NCBI GenBank assembly: GCA_024363285.1
Contig: AP024710.1
Span: forward strand, 372,001-436,000
Source: Leptolinea sp. HRD-7
Lineage (GTDB): Bacteria > Chloroflexota > Anaerolineae > Anaerolineales > Anaerolineaceae
Direction: 5' to 3'
Length of the DNA: 64,000 nt
The first letter of the stretch is position 1; each line of letters starts with the position of its first letter. This document shows, one piece after another, positions 28,921-37,038 of the stretch. The translations under genes and the position numbers were made by a program. The notes under the pieces are model-generated. The model searched no databases. It worked only from the letters and a program-made list of their open reading frames with translations, and was not told the DNA's origin.

Positions 28921-29051
28921 AATGCACTAAAATTAGTCATACGACCCGGCGATCATGTACTTTGCAAAAGTGTAAGGGGAATCATCAGATTCCATTGCTA
29001 AAATAGACAGAGTAAAATTGACGCAGTGTCAAAAATCTCAGGAAGAAGGGG

Positions 29052-29429
29052 TTGAAATTGGCTACTTCTCGAACTCAACTTATGGTAGACCGCCTAAACC
29101 AGTTGCAGGCATCCTCACCCGACGTAGAGGCTTCTGCTGTCGTCAGTGTTGATGGTCTGTGCATCGCGTCAGCACTTCCGCATGGAGTGGAAGAAGACCG
29201 TGTTTCGGCCATGTCTGCCGCCATGTTGTCCCTGGGTGAACGTATCGCCGGGGAATTGGGCCGTGGTTCATTGGAACAGATTTACATCAAAGGTGACACA
29301 GGATTTGTGGTTCTCATGTCTGTTGGCAATGATGCCGTTTTGACTGTGCTCGCTCGCGAACAGGCCAAACTGGGACTCATTTTCCTTGATATCCGGCGTG
29401 CCGCTGACGACCTGTCAAAATTGATCTAA
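29052..29429 (+). CDS. Roadblock/LC7 domain protein
   Basis: 125 residues. Starts with TTG at 29052 or TTG at 29058; the AAGGGG at 29046 fits the second better. The sequence VEASAVVSVDGLCIASALPH, then RVSAMSAAMLSLGERIAGEL and DAVLTVLAREQAKLGLIFLD, is the full roadblock fold. In bacteria such proteins regulate small Ras-like GTPases (MglB/MglA type), but no GTPase gene is adjacent. Likely a cytoplasmic regulator of unknown partner. Confidence 0.88.
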   Translation: MKLATSRTQLMVDRLNQLQASSPDVEASAVVSVDGLCIASALPHGVEEDRVSAMSAAMLSLGERIAGELGRGSLEQIYIKGDTGFVVLMSVGNDAVLTVLAREQAKLGLIFLDIRRAADDLSKLI

Positions 29430-30040
29430 ATCCCTGAGCCCAATCCGTTATCAATCGCAGAGAGCGACCTTCTTGATCACGGAAATTTCGCCGTCATTTT
29501 CCCACTTGCGCTGGGGATAATGATGGATGCAAATGGGTGAACGCGCTCCTTCGCCTGGACTAAAGAAACAAAAATATCGGCAAATTGTCTTCGGAAAATG
29601 GTTTTCCGGAGTTCAATTTTGCCGATTTTTCAATTGTTATGGGTAGGTGAGTTCTATAACAGGCTCATAAAAGCAGATGCTTCTTAACTGTTTATCGGAT
29701 TTTGCTCATTAAATAAACCAGAGAGACAAAGGGGCATAAGTAATAATATTTATTTGAAGGCAAAATACCAATATGAAGGTGTATAAGTCAGGTTGACCAG
29801 CCTTAATGGTTTTCTCTTCTCCCGATTTAATAAACTATCAGACAGTTGAGCGAGTGAAGAAACCATTATTCCATCAGCTCTTGCCCAATTGGTCGAACGT
29901 GAATAACTGACTTTTCACCATTTCAGGATGGCAGTAAATTCAGCAGACGAATTTCAATTCCTTTCGCTTAAACCAGATCTAATTTGTGGTTTTTTCTGAA
30001 TAGAGATACGATGGTTTTAAGAAAGCGGGAGGTTCATATT
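29430..30040. other. 610-bp region without a gene
   Basis: Apart from the hairpin at 29575-29630 I see no gene. Bases 29460-29575 are moderately GC-rich and could belong to the 3' part of the roadblock transcript or to a small RNA ending at the hairpin. Bases 29640-30020 are AT-rich and probably hold the promoter of the next gene, but no clear -35/-10 pair stands out. Confidence 0.4.
29575..29630 (+). terminator. Long rho-independent hairpin
   Basis: An outer stem (ATCGGCAAA-TTG pairing with CAA-TTTTGCCGAT, with one bulge) encloses an inner stem CGGAAAA / TTTTCCG. A run of five T follows. It lies 146 nt after the roadblock stop. Confidence 0.7.
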
Positions 30041-31027
30041 ATGGATGCACCGATAAAATGGTTGTTATCAGGGAAGGGATATATCCAATATCGAACAAGG
30101 GTCGATCTTTTGGGTGAAGATGAAACAACCCCTGATGTTGTTCAGGCCCGTAGGTCGATGTTATCGCAACCAGAAATCCTGGAATTGATCCAATCATTAC
30201 ACGATTGGCCGGGAAAGGTTCTATCAAGTCATAAGTCAGCCAATCAATCATTTCATACCCTGAATTTCCTGTCAGATATTGGATTAAAAACCACAGATCC
30301 GGGTATGGAGGAAGTGGTAGAAAGAATCTTTTCGCAGGCTTCAGAGGAAGGTCCGTTCCGCTTGCCCATGAATATCGGGACAGATCACGGTGGAACCGGA
30401 CAGGATACAGCCGGTTGGGCATTGTGCGACGCGCCCAACCAGGTCTACGCGTTGGCACGACTCGGTCTGGGTGACGATCCGCGGGTGGAGAAGGCCGCTA
30501 ATTATTTGATAAGTCTCGTTCGCGATAATGGCTGGCCCTGCGCTGTATCCCGAGAACTGGGTAGTTTCAGGGGACCCGGGTCGAAGAATGCTCCCTGCCC
30601 GTATGCCAACCTGGCCATGTTGAAAATGCTTTCGACCAGAAAGGAATGGCGTGATCATTCGGCAGCTTCCATTGGTATTCAAACCATTTTGCATCTTTGG
30701 GAAGCCCGCCGTGATGAACATCCGTTTATTTTTTATATGGGCACAGACTTCTGCAAATTGAAAGCGCCCTTAATCTGGTATGACATTCTGCATGTGCTGG
30801 ATGTACTTTCACATTTTCCGCAAGCCGTAACAACCCCGGCATTTGCTGAAATGCTGGGAGTTGTCACAGCCAAAGCTACGGTTGATGGTACTTTTATCCC
30901 GGAAGCCATCTATATGCCGTACAAGAAGTGGGATTTCGGGCAGAAAAAAGAACCATCACGGTGGATAACGCTTCTGGTTCACAGGATTCTGCTGCGGGTA
31001 GAGAATTTGAAAGCCGGAGAGAAATGA
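30041..31027 (+). CDS. Terpenoid-cyclase/prenyltransferase toroid-like protein
   Basis: 328 residues from the ATG at 30041, with GGAGG eight bases upstream. Repeated alpha-helical stretches such as GWALCDAPNQVYALARLGLG, VEKAANYLISLVRDNGWPCA and PCPYANLAMLKMLS resemble the alpha/alpha toroid of squalene cyclases and prenyltransferases. The catalytic DxDD or zinc ligands are not evident, so it is probably a non-catalytic or divergent member. The stop overlaps the next gene by 4 nt. Confidence 0.55.
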   Translation: MDAPIKWLLSGKGYIQYRTRVDLLGEDETTPDVVQARRSMLSQPEILELIQSLHDWPGKVLSSHKSANQSFHTLNFLSDIGLKTTDPGMEEVVERIFSQASEEGPFRLPMNIGTDHGGTGQDTAGWALCDAPNQVYALARLGLGDDPRVEKAANYLISLVRDNGWPCAVSRELGSFRGPGSKNAPCPYANLAMLKMLSTRKEWRDHSAASIGIQTILHLWEARRDEHPFIFYMGTDFCKLKAPLIWYDILHVLDVLSHFPQAVTTPAFAEMLGVVTAKATVDGTFIPEAIYMPYKKWDFGQKKEPSRWITLLVHRILLRVENLKAGEK

Positions 31028-31656
31028 TGACCGTTATCAATGAGCTTGCCTGTTCGCGGAGCAGGCGTGACGAGGTTCTCAATCAGGAACTGGCACGGAG
31101 ACTGGCAGCCGGCAAAGATACAGCCGGAATCAAAGAACTGATTGACCACCTTCAGGATAAAAATGCCGATATCGCCAATGACAGCATTAAAACCATCTAC
31201 GAGATAGGCATGATCGATCCTGCTTTGATCGAATCGTACGCCGAAGATTTCGTCAGATTGCTGACATCGCGCAATAACCGCATGGTCTGGGGCGCGATGA
31301 TCACGCTTTCAACTATCGCAAGCCGGCAGGCAGACAGGTTGATGGCGCATCTTGACCTTATCATGAAAACCACAAAAAACGGGTCGGTGATCACAACGGA
31401 TAATGGCATCAAAATTCTGGGGTTGATCGGGTCTGTCAGATCGGACTACCGTGAAGCTGTCACCCCGTTTCTGCTCGAACACCTGCGAACCTGCCGCCCG
31501 AAGGAAGTTCCCCAGCATGCCGAGTCAGCCTTACCGGCGATTTCAAAAGACAACCGAGACGCGTTTATCGCCGTAATTAACGCGCGGGTCACCGATCTGA
31601 CGCCGGGCGGTTTGAACCGGATTAAGAAGGTTCTAAAAAAAGCAGGTAGCGTTTAA
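31024..31656 (+). CDS. HEAT-repeat protein
   Basis: 210 residues from ATG 31024 (a second ATG follows at once); the first ATGA overlaps the preceding stop, so translation is coupled. Tandem alpha-helical hairpins, for example GIKELIDHLQDKNADIANDS, then VWGAMITLSTIASRQADRLM and GIKILGLIGSVRSDYREAV, are typical of HEAT or armadillo scaffolds. Probably a protein-binding partner of the toroid-like protein. No enzymatic motif. Confidence 0.65.
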   Translation: MMTVINELACSRSRRDEVLNQELARRLAAGKDTAGIKELIDHLQDKNADIANDSIKTIYEIGMIDPALIESYAEDFVRLLTSRNNRMVWGAMITLSTIASRQADRLMAHLDLIMKTTKNGSVITTDNGIKILGLIGSVRSDYREAVTPFLLEHLRTCRPKEVPQHAESALPAISKDNRDAFIAVINARVTDLTPGGLNRIKKVLKKAGSV

Positions 31657-31661
31657 ACAAA

Positions 31662-31683
31662 AACGACCGGTTTCCCGGTCGTT
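31662..31683. terminator. Bidirectional terminator hairpin
   Basis: Perfect 9-bp stem AACGACCGG / CCGGTCGTT with a TTTC loop lies between the convergent HEAT-repeat and CBS-domain genes. On the minus strand it is followed by TTTTGTTT. Confidence 0.75.
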
Positions 31684-31689
31684 ATAAGG

Positions 31690-32343
31690 TTACCCTCCCG
31701 CGCATTCGCGTATGTCGATCACCCGCTCAACAAACGGTTTGATGGCTTTCTGTAGTTGCTTTTCTTCCACACCCTCTACGCGCAACACAGCGCCGTCCGT
31801 TTTGCTGTCTTCTCCCATAAAGGTGCCGAAGGAAAGGATATTTCCGCCGATCTCAAAGATGGACTGGCATAATTTCGCAATAACGCCGGGACCTTTTGGA
31901 AGAGCAACAGTAAGCCGTAAACCGGCTTCATGCGCTCCAAGTACTTCAAGAAATACTTTGAAAATATCGGTTTCAGTGATGATGCCGACAATACTCTGTC
32001 CGCGAACGACAGGAAGACCACCGATCTTTTTATCCAGCATAATCCGGGCCGCGTCTTCCAGTGGCATGTCTTCGGTGACGGTATATACCTCGCGGGTCAT
32101 AATCCGTTCGATCGGGAAAGAGCTCAGCAGCGACTTGATTTCCCAGACACTTAGAGATGTTGCAGCAGAAGGAGATGCTTTGAGCAAATCCAACTCAGTG
32201 ACTATACCCACAAGGTTGCCGGCATTATCCACCACAGGCAACCGGCGGATGTGTTCCGTGTTCATAAGCGACAATGCTTCATCCAATGACGTTTTAGGGC
32301 CGATAGTGATTACCGGGTGTTTCATGCGGGAACCTACAAACAT
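31690..32343 (-). CDS. CBS-pair and ACT domain protein (AcuB-like)
   Basis: 217 residues from the ATG at 32343 with AAAGGAGA upstream. Two CBS motifs are clear: MNTEHIRRLPVVDNAGNLVG with VTELDLL, and MLDKKIGGLPVVRGQSIVG with ITETDIF. A C-terminal ACT-like domain follows (GLRLTVALPKGPGVIAKLCQ, then IFEIGGNILSF). CBS pairs bind adenine nucleotides and ACT domains bind small ligands such as amino acids; the architecture is that of AcuB-type regulators. Target unknown. Confidence 0.88.
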   Translation of the reverse strand: MFVGSRMKHPVITIGPKTSLDEALSLMNTEHIRRLPVVDNAGNLVGIVTELDLLKASPSAATSLSVWEIKSLLSSFPIERIMTREVYTVTEDMPLEDAARIMLDKKIGGLPVVRGQSIVGIITETDIFKVFLEVLGAHEAGLRLTVALPKGPGVIAKLCQSIFEIGGNILSFGTFMGEDSKTDGAVLRVEGVEEKQLQKAIKPFVERVIDIRECAGG

Positions 32344-32681
32344 GGCAGTCTCCTTTACAAACAATGATTATTCACTTCATTCTACAATACTATTAGTTTA
32401 TAAGAAATTGATTTAAATCCAATATATTCTGTATATATTTTAGGCAAGATTAATATATTGCAGTTCTCCGATGGGTACTACCGACCAGTAATATTGCGGA
32501 CATTATTTAGCATCGCGGTAGACAGACGGCGCGGTTACCGACAATCGAAGATTCGTGTTTACGTAAGAAAAACTCATATTTTTTATGAAGTACAGGCACA
32601 TTATTCGCATGGATGCCGTTTTTTGGCGAAAAATAACTGTTATAATCGGATGCAGAACCCATATTGAGAAAAGGTCAGAAG
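32344..32681. other. 338-bp divergent intergenic region
   Basis: Contains the promoters of the CBS gene and of the lipoprotein gene. A TATAAT at 32641-32646 is a good -10 for the lipoprotein; no matching -35 was found. A 69-codon open frame at 32458-32667 has no ribosome site and no recognisable product, so I do not call it a gene. Confidence 0.5.
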
Positions 32682-33392
32682 ATGAAGAATAAATTACAGA
32701 TCACTGGCATCATTGCCATTACTACGATCGTGCTCAGTGTGTTGATCTCCGCCTGCGGCGCTGCCGCCCCCGCTGAGCCGACAACCGACCCGGGCGCTGT
32801 TTATACTATGGCCGCGGCCACAGTACAGGCCCAGTTAACGGAAGCTGCTCTTGCGAATCCGACCGCTGTCCCACCCACTAACACGCCGGAACCTTCTCCC
32901 ACCACACCTCCGCCTCCCACAGCTGAACCGACGGTGGCAGAAGCCGTGCAGCCCACCCTTCCATTTGGGAATGCCCCACTTCCAACAGTGGCGAACAACC
33001 TGAACCCGAATCTGGCACCCACTCAATCATCGGCTTCCGCAGCCGGTTTTAAAGTGGGTGATTATGCCGAGTTCCAATACAGCATTCCGGCTGATGGCAC
33101 CGTTTTCGCCCCCGGCGAACGATTCCAGATGGAAACTGGCTTCAAGAACGTAGGCAGTGTCACCTGGACAACCGAATACGCGCTGGTCTTTATTGGCGGG
33201 GATCAATTCTCCGGTGTGACACGTGTTCCGTTAAAAGTTGCCGTCAAACCTGGTGAAAAAGCCATCTTCAATGTTGACCAGTCTGCTCCGGGCACCCCGG
33301 GCAAAAAGTACACCTCCTACTGGGCGTTAGTCACCCAGACCGGCGCCCGCGTAGCCAACGGTGAGATGTATCAGATGATCGTGGTCAAATAG
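32682..33392 (+). CDS. Lipoprotein with NBR1-like Ig domain
   Basis: 236 residues from the ATG at 32682, with AAGGT upstream. A lipoprotein signal ends at LISAC (cysteine near residue 25). A long proline/threonine-rich linker covers about 30-120 (PPTNTPEPSPTTPPPPTAEP). The C-terminal domain (about 125-236) has the NBR1 Ig-like pattern: FAPGERFQMETGFKNVGSVT, then WTTEYALVFIGGDQFSG and VKPGEKAIFNV with APGTPGKKYTSYWALV. Lipoproteins of this architecture are abundant in Anaerolineae. It is likely an extracellular adhesion or scaffold protein. Confidence 0.82.
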   Translation: MKNKLQITGIIAITTIVLSVLISACGAAAPAEPTTDPGAVYTMAAATVQAQLTEAALANPTAVPPTNTPEPSPTTPPPPTAEPTVAEAVQPTLPFGNAPLPTVANNLNPNLAPTQSSASAAGFKVGDYAEFQYSIPADGTVFAPGERFQMETGFKNVGSVTWTTEYALVFIGGDQFSGVTRVPLKVAVKPGEKAIFNVDQSAPGTPGKKYTSYWALVTQTGARVANGEMYQMIVVK

Positions 33393-33409
33393 CCTGTTAT
33401 TGAAACCAG

Positions 33410-33439
33410 GAGCCGGCCGAAATGGCCGGCTCTTTTTTT
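33410..33439 (+). terminator. Rho-independent terminator
   Basis: Perfect 9-bp stem GAGCCGGCC / GGCCGGCTC, loop GAAAT, then seven T. It closes the lipoprotein gene and lies only 3 nt before the tRNA promoter. Confidence 0.92.
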
Positions 33440-33441
33440 GC

Positions 33442-33470
33442 TTGACGGCCTTCGCCGTGTGTGATATTAT
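33442..33470 (+). promoter_or_regulatory. tRNA promoter
   Basis: -35 TTGACG (33442-33447), 17-nt spacer, -10 TATTAT (33465-33470). Start expected near 33477, six bases before the tRNA. Confidence 0.8.
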
Positions 33471-33482
33471 ATTCGGACGCGA

Positions 33483-33557
33483 TGCGGGGTAGAGCAGAGG
33501 CAGCTCGTCGGGCTCATAACCCGGAGGTCAGTGGTTCGAATCCACTCCCCGCTACTA
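33483..33557 (+). tRNA. Initiator tRNA-fMet (CAU)
   Basis: A full cloverleaf can be drawn: D stem GAGC/GCTC, anticodon stem TCGGG/CCCGG around loop CTCATAA (anticodon CAT at 33515-33517), and T arm AGTGG-TTCGAAT-CCACT. Two initiator hallmarks are visible: the first acceptor position is unpaired (T1 opposite T72), and three consecutive G-C pairs close the anticodon stem. The 3' end reads ACTA, so CCA is not encoded. It serves as the apparent integration site of the island to its right. Confidence 0.93.
33530..33557. other. Inferred island attachment site (attL) in the tRNA 3' half
   Basis: The T arm and acceptor 3' strand of the tRNA adjoin a tyrosine recombinase gene, the usual arrangement for tRNA-targeting elements. 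No second copy of this segment was noticed in the window, so the core and length are not proven and the opposite end would lie past 64000. Confidence 0.4.
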
Positions 33558-33644
33558 AAGTCAAACCAGAGTCCGTCGGGCTCTGGTTTTTCGTTAGCCT
33601 GGCGCACAGCGGTAGACATTTTTCCAAAAATGGAGGAATTTCTT

Positions 33645-34658
33645 ATGAACCGCAGTTCGCCGGGTACGTCAAAATCCAAAGTTTCACTTTCTTTAGCCAA
33701 AGCCATCGACGGCTTCCTAAAATTCAAAACAGCAGAGGGATTAAGCCAACGCACAATTACCTCCTATGAGTTCACTCTCGGTCATTGGTTGAAATACATC
33801 GGAGATCGAGAGGTGTCGGAAATTCAATCTTCCGACCTGACCGGCTACATGGCCTGGTTGAGGACCGAGTATAAACCGAGACGTTGGAACGGAAGCTCCG
33901 AGCCGCTCTCCGCCAAATCCATCCGAAACGTGTGGGTAACCTTTCGATCCTTTTTCGGATGGCTGCAGGTGGAGTTCAAGTTCCCTAATCCCGCTCAAGA
34001 AATCACTGCCCCCAAGTTTCAAAAACATCCCGTTGAAACATTTACGAAAGAAGATGTGGAAAAACTTCTCAAGGCCTGCGTTTACTCGCGCGAATCGCAA
34101 ACTGAAGAACGAAAAAAGTTTGTCATGCGCCGGCCGAGCGCAAACCGTGACCAGGCGATTGTGTTGATGTTGCTGGACACTGGATTGCGAGCAACCGAGT
34201 TGTGTTCTCTGATCATCAACGATGTGGATCTCAAGACCGGAAAGGTCACCATTCGTCACGGAGTGGCAGGTGGCGCGAAAGGCGGTAAAGGACGCACGGT
34301 GTACCTGGGTAAGGTTGCGCGAAAAGCGGTTTGGCGTTATCTTGCTAGCCGAGAAGACGGGGACGATCCCGACGCCCCCCTCTTCATCAGCCATGCGGAT
34401 CGAGCTTTCAACAAGGATAGTTTGCGTGTCTTGATCAATCGGTTGGGAGACCGGGCAGAAATCAAGAAAGCATATCCGCATAAATTCAGGCATACCTTCG
34501 CCATCACCTACCTGCGTTCTGGAGGAGATGTTTTTACCCTCCAATCGCTGCTCGGACATGGATCGCTTGATATGGTACGCCACTATGCCCAGATAGCCGA
34601 AGTGGATGTGGAGCAAGCGCATCGCAAAGCCAGCCCAGCTGATAACATGCGTCTGTAA
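33645..34658 (+). CDS. Tyrosine recombinase/integrase
   Basis: 337 residues from the ATG at 33645 with TGGAGGA upstream; an open frame reaches back into the tRNA, but no ribosome site supports that. An N-terminal SAM-like core-binding domain (about 15-110) precedes the catalytic domain. The catalytic residues are visible: Arg in LLDTGLRATELCSL, HKFRHTFA for the His-x-x-Arg pair, and LLGHGSLDMVRHYA for the last His and the nucleophilic Tyr. Located 87 bp from the tRNA 3' end, it probably integrates and excises the island there. Confidence 0.93.
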   Translation: MNRSSPGTSKSKVSLSLAKAIDGFLKFKTAEGLSQRTITSYEFTLGHWLKYIGDREVSEIQSSDLTGYMAWLRTEYKPRRWNGSSEPLSAKSIRNVWVTFRSFFGWLQVEFKFPNPAQEITAPKFQKHPVETFTKEDVEKLLKACVYSRESQTEERKKFVMRRPSANRDQAIVLMLLDTGLRATELCSLIINDVDLKTGKVTIRHGVAGGAKGGKGRTVYLGKVARKAVWRYLASREDGDDPDAPLFISHADRAFNKDSLRVLINRLGDRAEIKKAYPHKFRHTFAITYLRSGGDVFTLQSLLGHGSLDMVRHYAQIAEVDVEQAHRKASPADNMRL

Positions 34659-34669
34659 CCAGGAAATCT

Positions 34670-35803
34670 TCATTGAGCCAATTTTCCTGCGATAAACATC
34701 AATGCCTTTTTCTGGCTTTCTCGGTCAAGCTTGTTAAGGAAGACCTCAAGCTCATCACCCGGCGTGGATGTCGCCTTCCCAGACAGCCCGGCAATACGCT
34801 CTTGAACATCCGAAGAAAGCATGGGAGCGTAAGTGCTGTCCGTGATCTCGATACTCTCGTGCATCAGGTTCATGGAAACCGCTTTGTAATCCGCCATAGT
34901 CTGAGCATGAAGTAACCCATATACGGCGTGTCCATGCCGGAATTTGTGAGCTGATTTGAATTCAAGGTTTGCAATGGAAAACAACATCTCCAGGCGTTTT
35001 TGAAGCGCCTGAGAACGCGTCTTTCCCGGTTCATCTTGTGAAAGAAACTGATCTCCCCAGGAATGCGCAATCGGTGCATACCAGGGACTCGAGCCTGGAA
35101 GTGACTTTCGAACGATAGCATCCCACTGACGGACCGGCGCAAGAATTTCAGGAATGTTCAACAGGAAAGTAGTCGCCTTCTTTCCATTCTTGGTATGAAC
35201 GCCCAGTTCTGGCCATTGGCGAAGTCTGAGATTTTCAAGATCAACAGCTTCTATAGGTAATGTGGTGAATGCACTGGCACGCATGCCTGAAAGGAAGAGC
35301 ATGGCAGCAGCTGCTTTGTCACGCAATAAGGCCAGGCTCTCTTCGGGAACAGGGGTAGCGAGTAATTTTTGGACCTCATCCAAAGAAACAAAAACATTCT
35401 CTGAAGAAATTTTCGGTTGGCGTGGTCGCCGCAGGGTTTCAATCCACGAAATAGGAAGGTTATTCATTTCACGAGGATATGTGACCTTCGCCCAACGAAA
35501 AAAACGTTTACTTGAGTCTATAATCTTCTTTTGGGATGCACTGGCCAGAGTTCCTTTCCCTTCCTTACCTGGTAATGAAGCCAGATAGGACGGTAGGGTC
35601 GGGCGAATAGTCTGGACATTGCGGAAATTCTGATCGTCTGCCCAAAGCAGCAGATGACGTAAGTAAAAGCGGTAGCGTTCCACGGAGGCTTGGTTCAACT
35701 GTAGAACTTCTTCGAGGTACTTGAGATGTTCTTTGACTTTAAGATAGTTCTGGCGTTCGATCACGATGGGCTCCACGGTTGATAACGGCTCCACAATTTG
35801 CAC
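34670..35803 (-). CDS. Second tyrosine recombinase
   Basis: 377 residues, convergent with the first integrase and ending 11 nt from it. Catalytic motifs: Arg in MLFLSGMRASAFTTL, a Lys in VHTKNGKK, HKFRHGHAVYGL, and MHESIEITDSTYAPML with the Tyr nucleophile. The final box departs from the usual LGH pattern (LMH). Its start lies inside the 3' end of the HTH/zinc-ribbon gene (65-bp overlap), so the two are co-transcribed. The pair may handle a different reaction from the first recombinase, such as resolution or recombination within the element. Confidence 0.85.
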   Translation of the reverse strand: MQIVEPLSTVEPIVIERQNYLKVKEHLKYLEEVLQLNQASVERYRFYLRHLLLWADDQNFRNVQTIRPTLPSYLASLPGKEGKGTLASASQKKIIDSSKRFFRWAKVTYPREMNNLPISWIETLRRPRQPKISSENVFVSLDEVQKLLATPVPEESLALLRDKAAAAMLFLSGMRASAFTTLPIEAVDLENLRLRQWPELGVHTKNGKKATTFLLNIPEILAPVRQWDAIVRKSLPGSSPWYAPIAHSWGDQFLSQDEPGKTRSQALQKRLEMLFSIANLEFKSAHKFRHGHAVYGLLHAQTMADYKAVSMNLMHESIEITDSTYAPMLSSDVQERIAGLSGKATSTPGDELEVFLNKLDRESQKKALMFIAGKLAQ

Positions 35804-36155
35804 AAGTACCTTTGATTAAGACCAGGTTTCCCTTGATCGGTTGAATCTGGGGTGAAAGCAATTTGGATACCTGGTTACAACGCAAACAATAGGCTTCATC
35901 TTCGGTTAGCTTTTTAGCTGCTTTTGGCTTGCGTTGGTTGTTGACCCATCTGGCAAACTCTTCCCCGTTGATCCAGATCCTGTTGCGGTTGTCTCTTTGG
36001 TGGGGAACATCTATCTGCAACCAATCCCGCAATGTACTTTCAGCAATACCTAGTTCCTCGCAAATTTCACGCGGCGTATACAACATCGGTAATAACCCTG
36101 GTGCTTTGATAATGACGTTATGAGGTAATTTTGTCCGGTAAATTCTTTCTTCCAT
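35739..36155 (-). CDS. HTH and zinc-ribbon DNA-binding protein linked to the second recombinase
   Basis: 138 residues. A MerR/excisionase-like HTH sits at about 25-75 (YTPREICEELGIAESTLRDW, then NRIWINGEEFARWVNNQ). It is followed by two CxxC pairs, CLRC and CANC, which can form a zinc ribbon. The long overlap with the recombinase gene suggests a directionality factor or accessory subunit. This is inference from position and fold. Confidence 0.7.
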   Translation of the reverse strand: MEERIYRTKLPHNVIIKAPGLLPMLYTPREICEELGIAESTLRDWLQIDVPHQRDNRNRIWINGEEFARWVNNQRKPKAAKKLTEDEAYCLRCNQVSKLLSPQIQPIKGNLVLIKGTCANCGAVINRGAHRDRTPELS

Positions 36156-36189
36156 CCAACGATACTCCTAAGAAATAGTGTTTTGTACT

Positions 36190-36684
36190 TTATCCATGCA
36201 CCAGCAGATCATCCGGCCCGAAATCGTTGGCACCATTTCCAAAAGCTTGTTTGATCTGAAGGATATCTTCTGGAATAACGCCGGCATCTTGATTTTCGCC
36301 TAAGCCCGTGCGAATTTTTCTGATTGATTCAGTCAATTGACTAGCCAGTTTGTTGGCGCGTTTTGCTTCGCGTCGCACAGTGCTCCAATCACCGGTTGAT
36401 TTTGGTGGCATTAGTTCAGTCACATCGCTTGCCTCTTGTGCAAACTCATCATCATTTGTCAGCACTCTGTTTGCCATGAAGCGAGCCTCAAATCGTCTCA
36501 GACTGCTATGGATCTCGTCTACTTGATCTTCAATATCAAGGGTTTCCAGCTGTTCAAGTGATAAATCCGAAAGCTGACATACATACCCGAATAATCGGGT
36601 TAGGTCTTCTTGAATGGTTTCAAGCTGCGAGACAAGCCTGGTATTCTGCGTTTTGACTGATTTTGTCAGAAAGCATGTGTTCAT
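36190..36684 (-). CDS. Small helical protein, unknown
   Basis: 164 residues, predicted almost wholly helical with probable coiled-coil stretches (LVSQLETIQEDLTRLFGYVC, then LTESIRKIRTGLGENQD). No family recognised. It is the first gene of a minus-strand set leading to the HTH protein and second recombinase, 34 nt upstream of the HTH gene. Confidence 0.55.
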   Translation of the reverse strand: MNTCFLTKSVKTQNTRLVSQLETIQEDLTRLFGYVCQLSDLSLEQLETLDIEDQVDEIHSSLRRFEARFMANRVLTNDDEFAQEASDVTELMPPKSTGDWSTVRREAKRANKLASQLTESIRKIRTGLGENQDAGVIPEDILQIKQAFGNGANDFGPDDLLVHG

Positions 36685-36748
36685 TGGCGATCCTTTCGAA
36701 AAGAGTTACGAGTAGGATAACACCCAGGCTGAGCTACCTCAATCTATT

Positions 36749-36787
36749 AATTTCGATAGGGTATTTGCCTTGATACCTATCGAAATT
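36749..36787. promoter_or_regulatory. Long inverted repeat in a divergent regulatory region
   Basis: Arms AATTTCGATAGG (36749-36760) and CCTATCGAAATT (36776-36787) are perfect over 12 bp and extend by TAT/ATA around a one-base bulge. It lies 65 bp upstream of the minus-strand start at 36684 and 252 bp before the plus-strand LuxR-type gene. A likely operator, or a binding site for the recombinase machinery. The rest of 36685-37038 is AT-rich and holds no gene I can support. Confidence 0.65.
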
Positions 36788-37038
36788 GATATATAGATTT
36801 TTCCTTCTTCTACTTGCACAATAAGATAATCTCGCCTATAATTTTACTGAACAGATGTTCTAATATAAAACCTCAAATTTTCTACTGTTACCTCACTTGC
36901 GCATACGACTCTAGAATGACCAACTCCCACCTATACCATCAACTACAAGGTCCTCTCTGGATAGATGCGTGCTTGTTCAGGGGGGATTTATGCGTTTTCA
37001 GCCATTATTTCGGGTCAACTTAGGGGAGGATTTCTTCG

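Noticed and set aside
29460..29630. Possible 6S-like small RNA ending at the hairpin
   Set aside because: No convincing closing stem or central bubble could be drawn, so only the terminator is called.
32458..32667. 69-codon open frame before the lipoprotein
   Set aside because: No ribosome site, no recognisable product, and it covers the likely promoter region.
36814..37023. 69-codon open frame in the divergent island gap
   Set aside because: No ribosome site and an AT-rich, low-complexity composition unlike the nearby genes.
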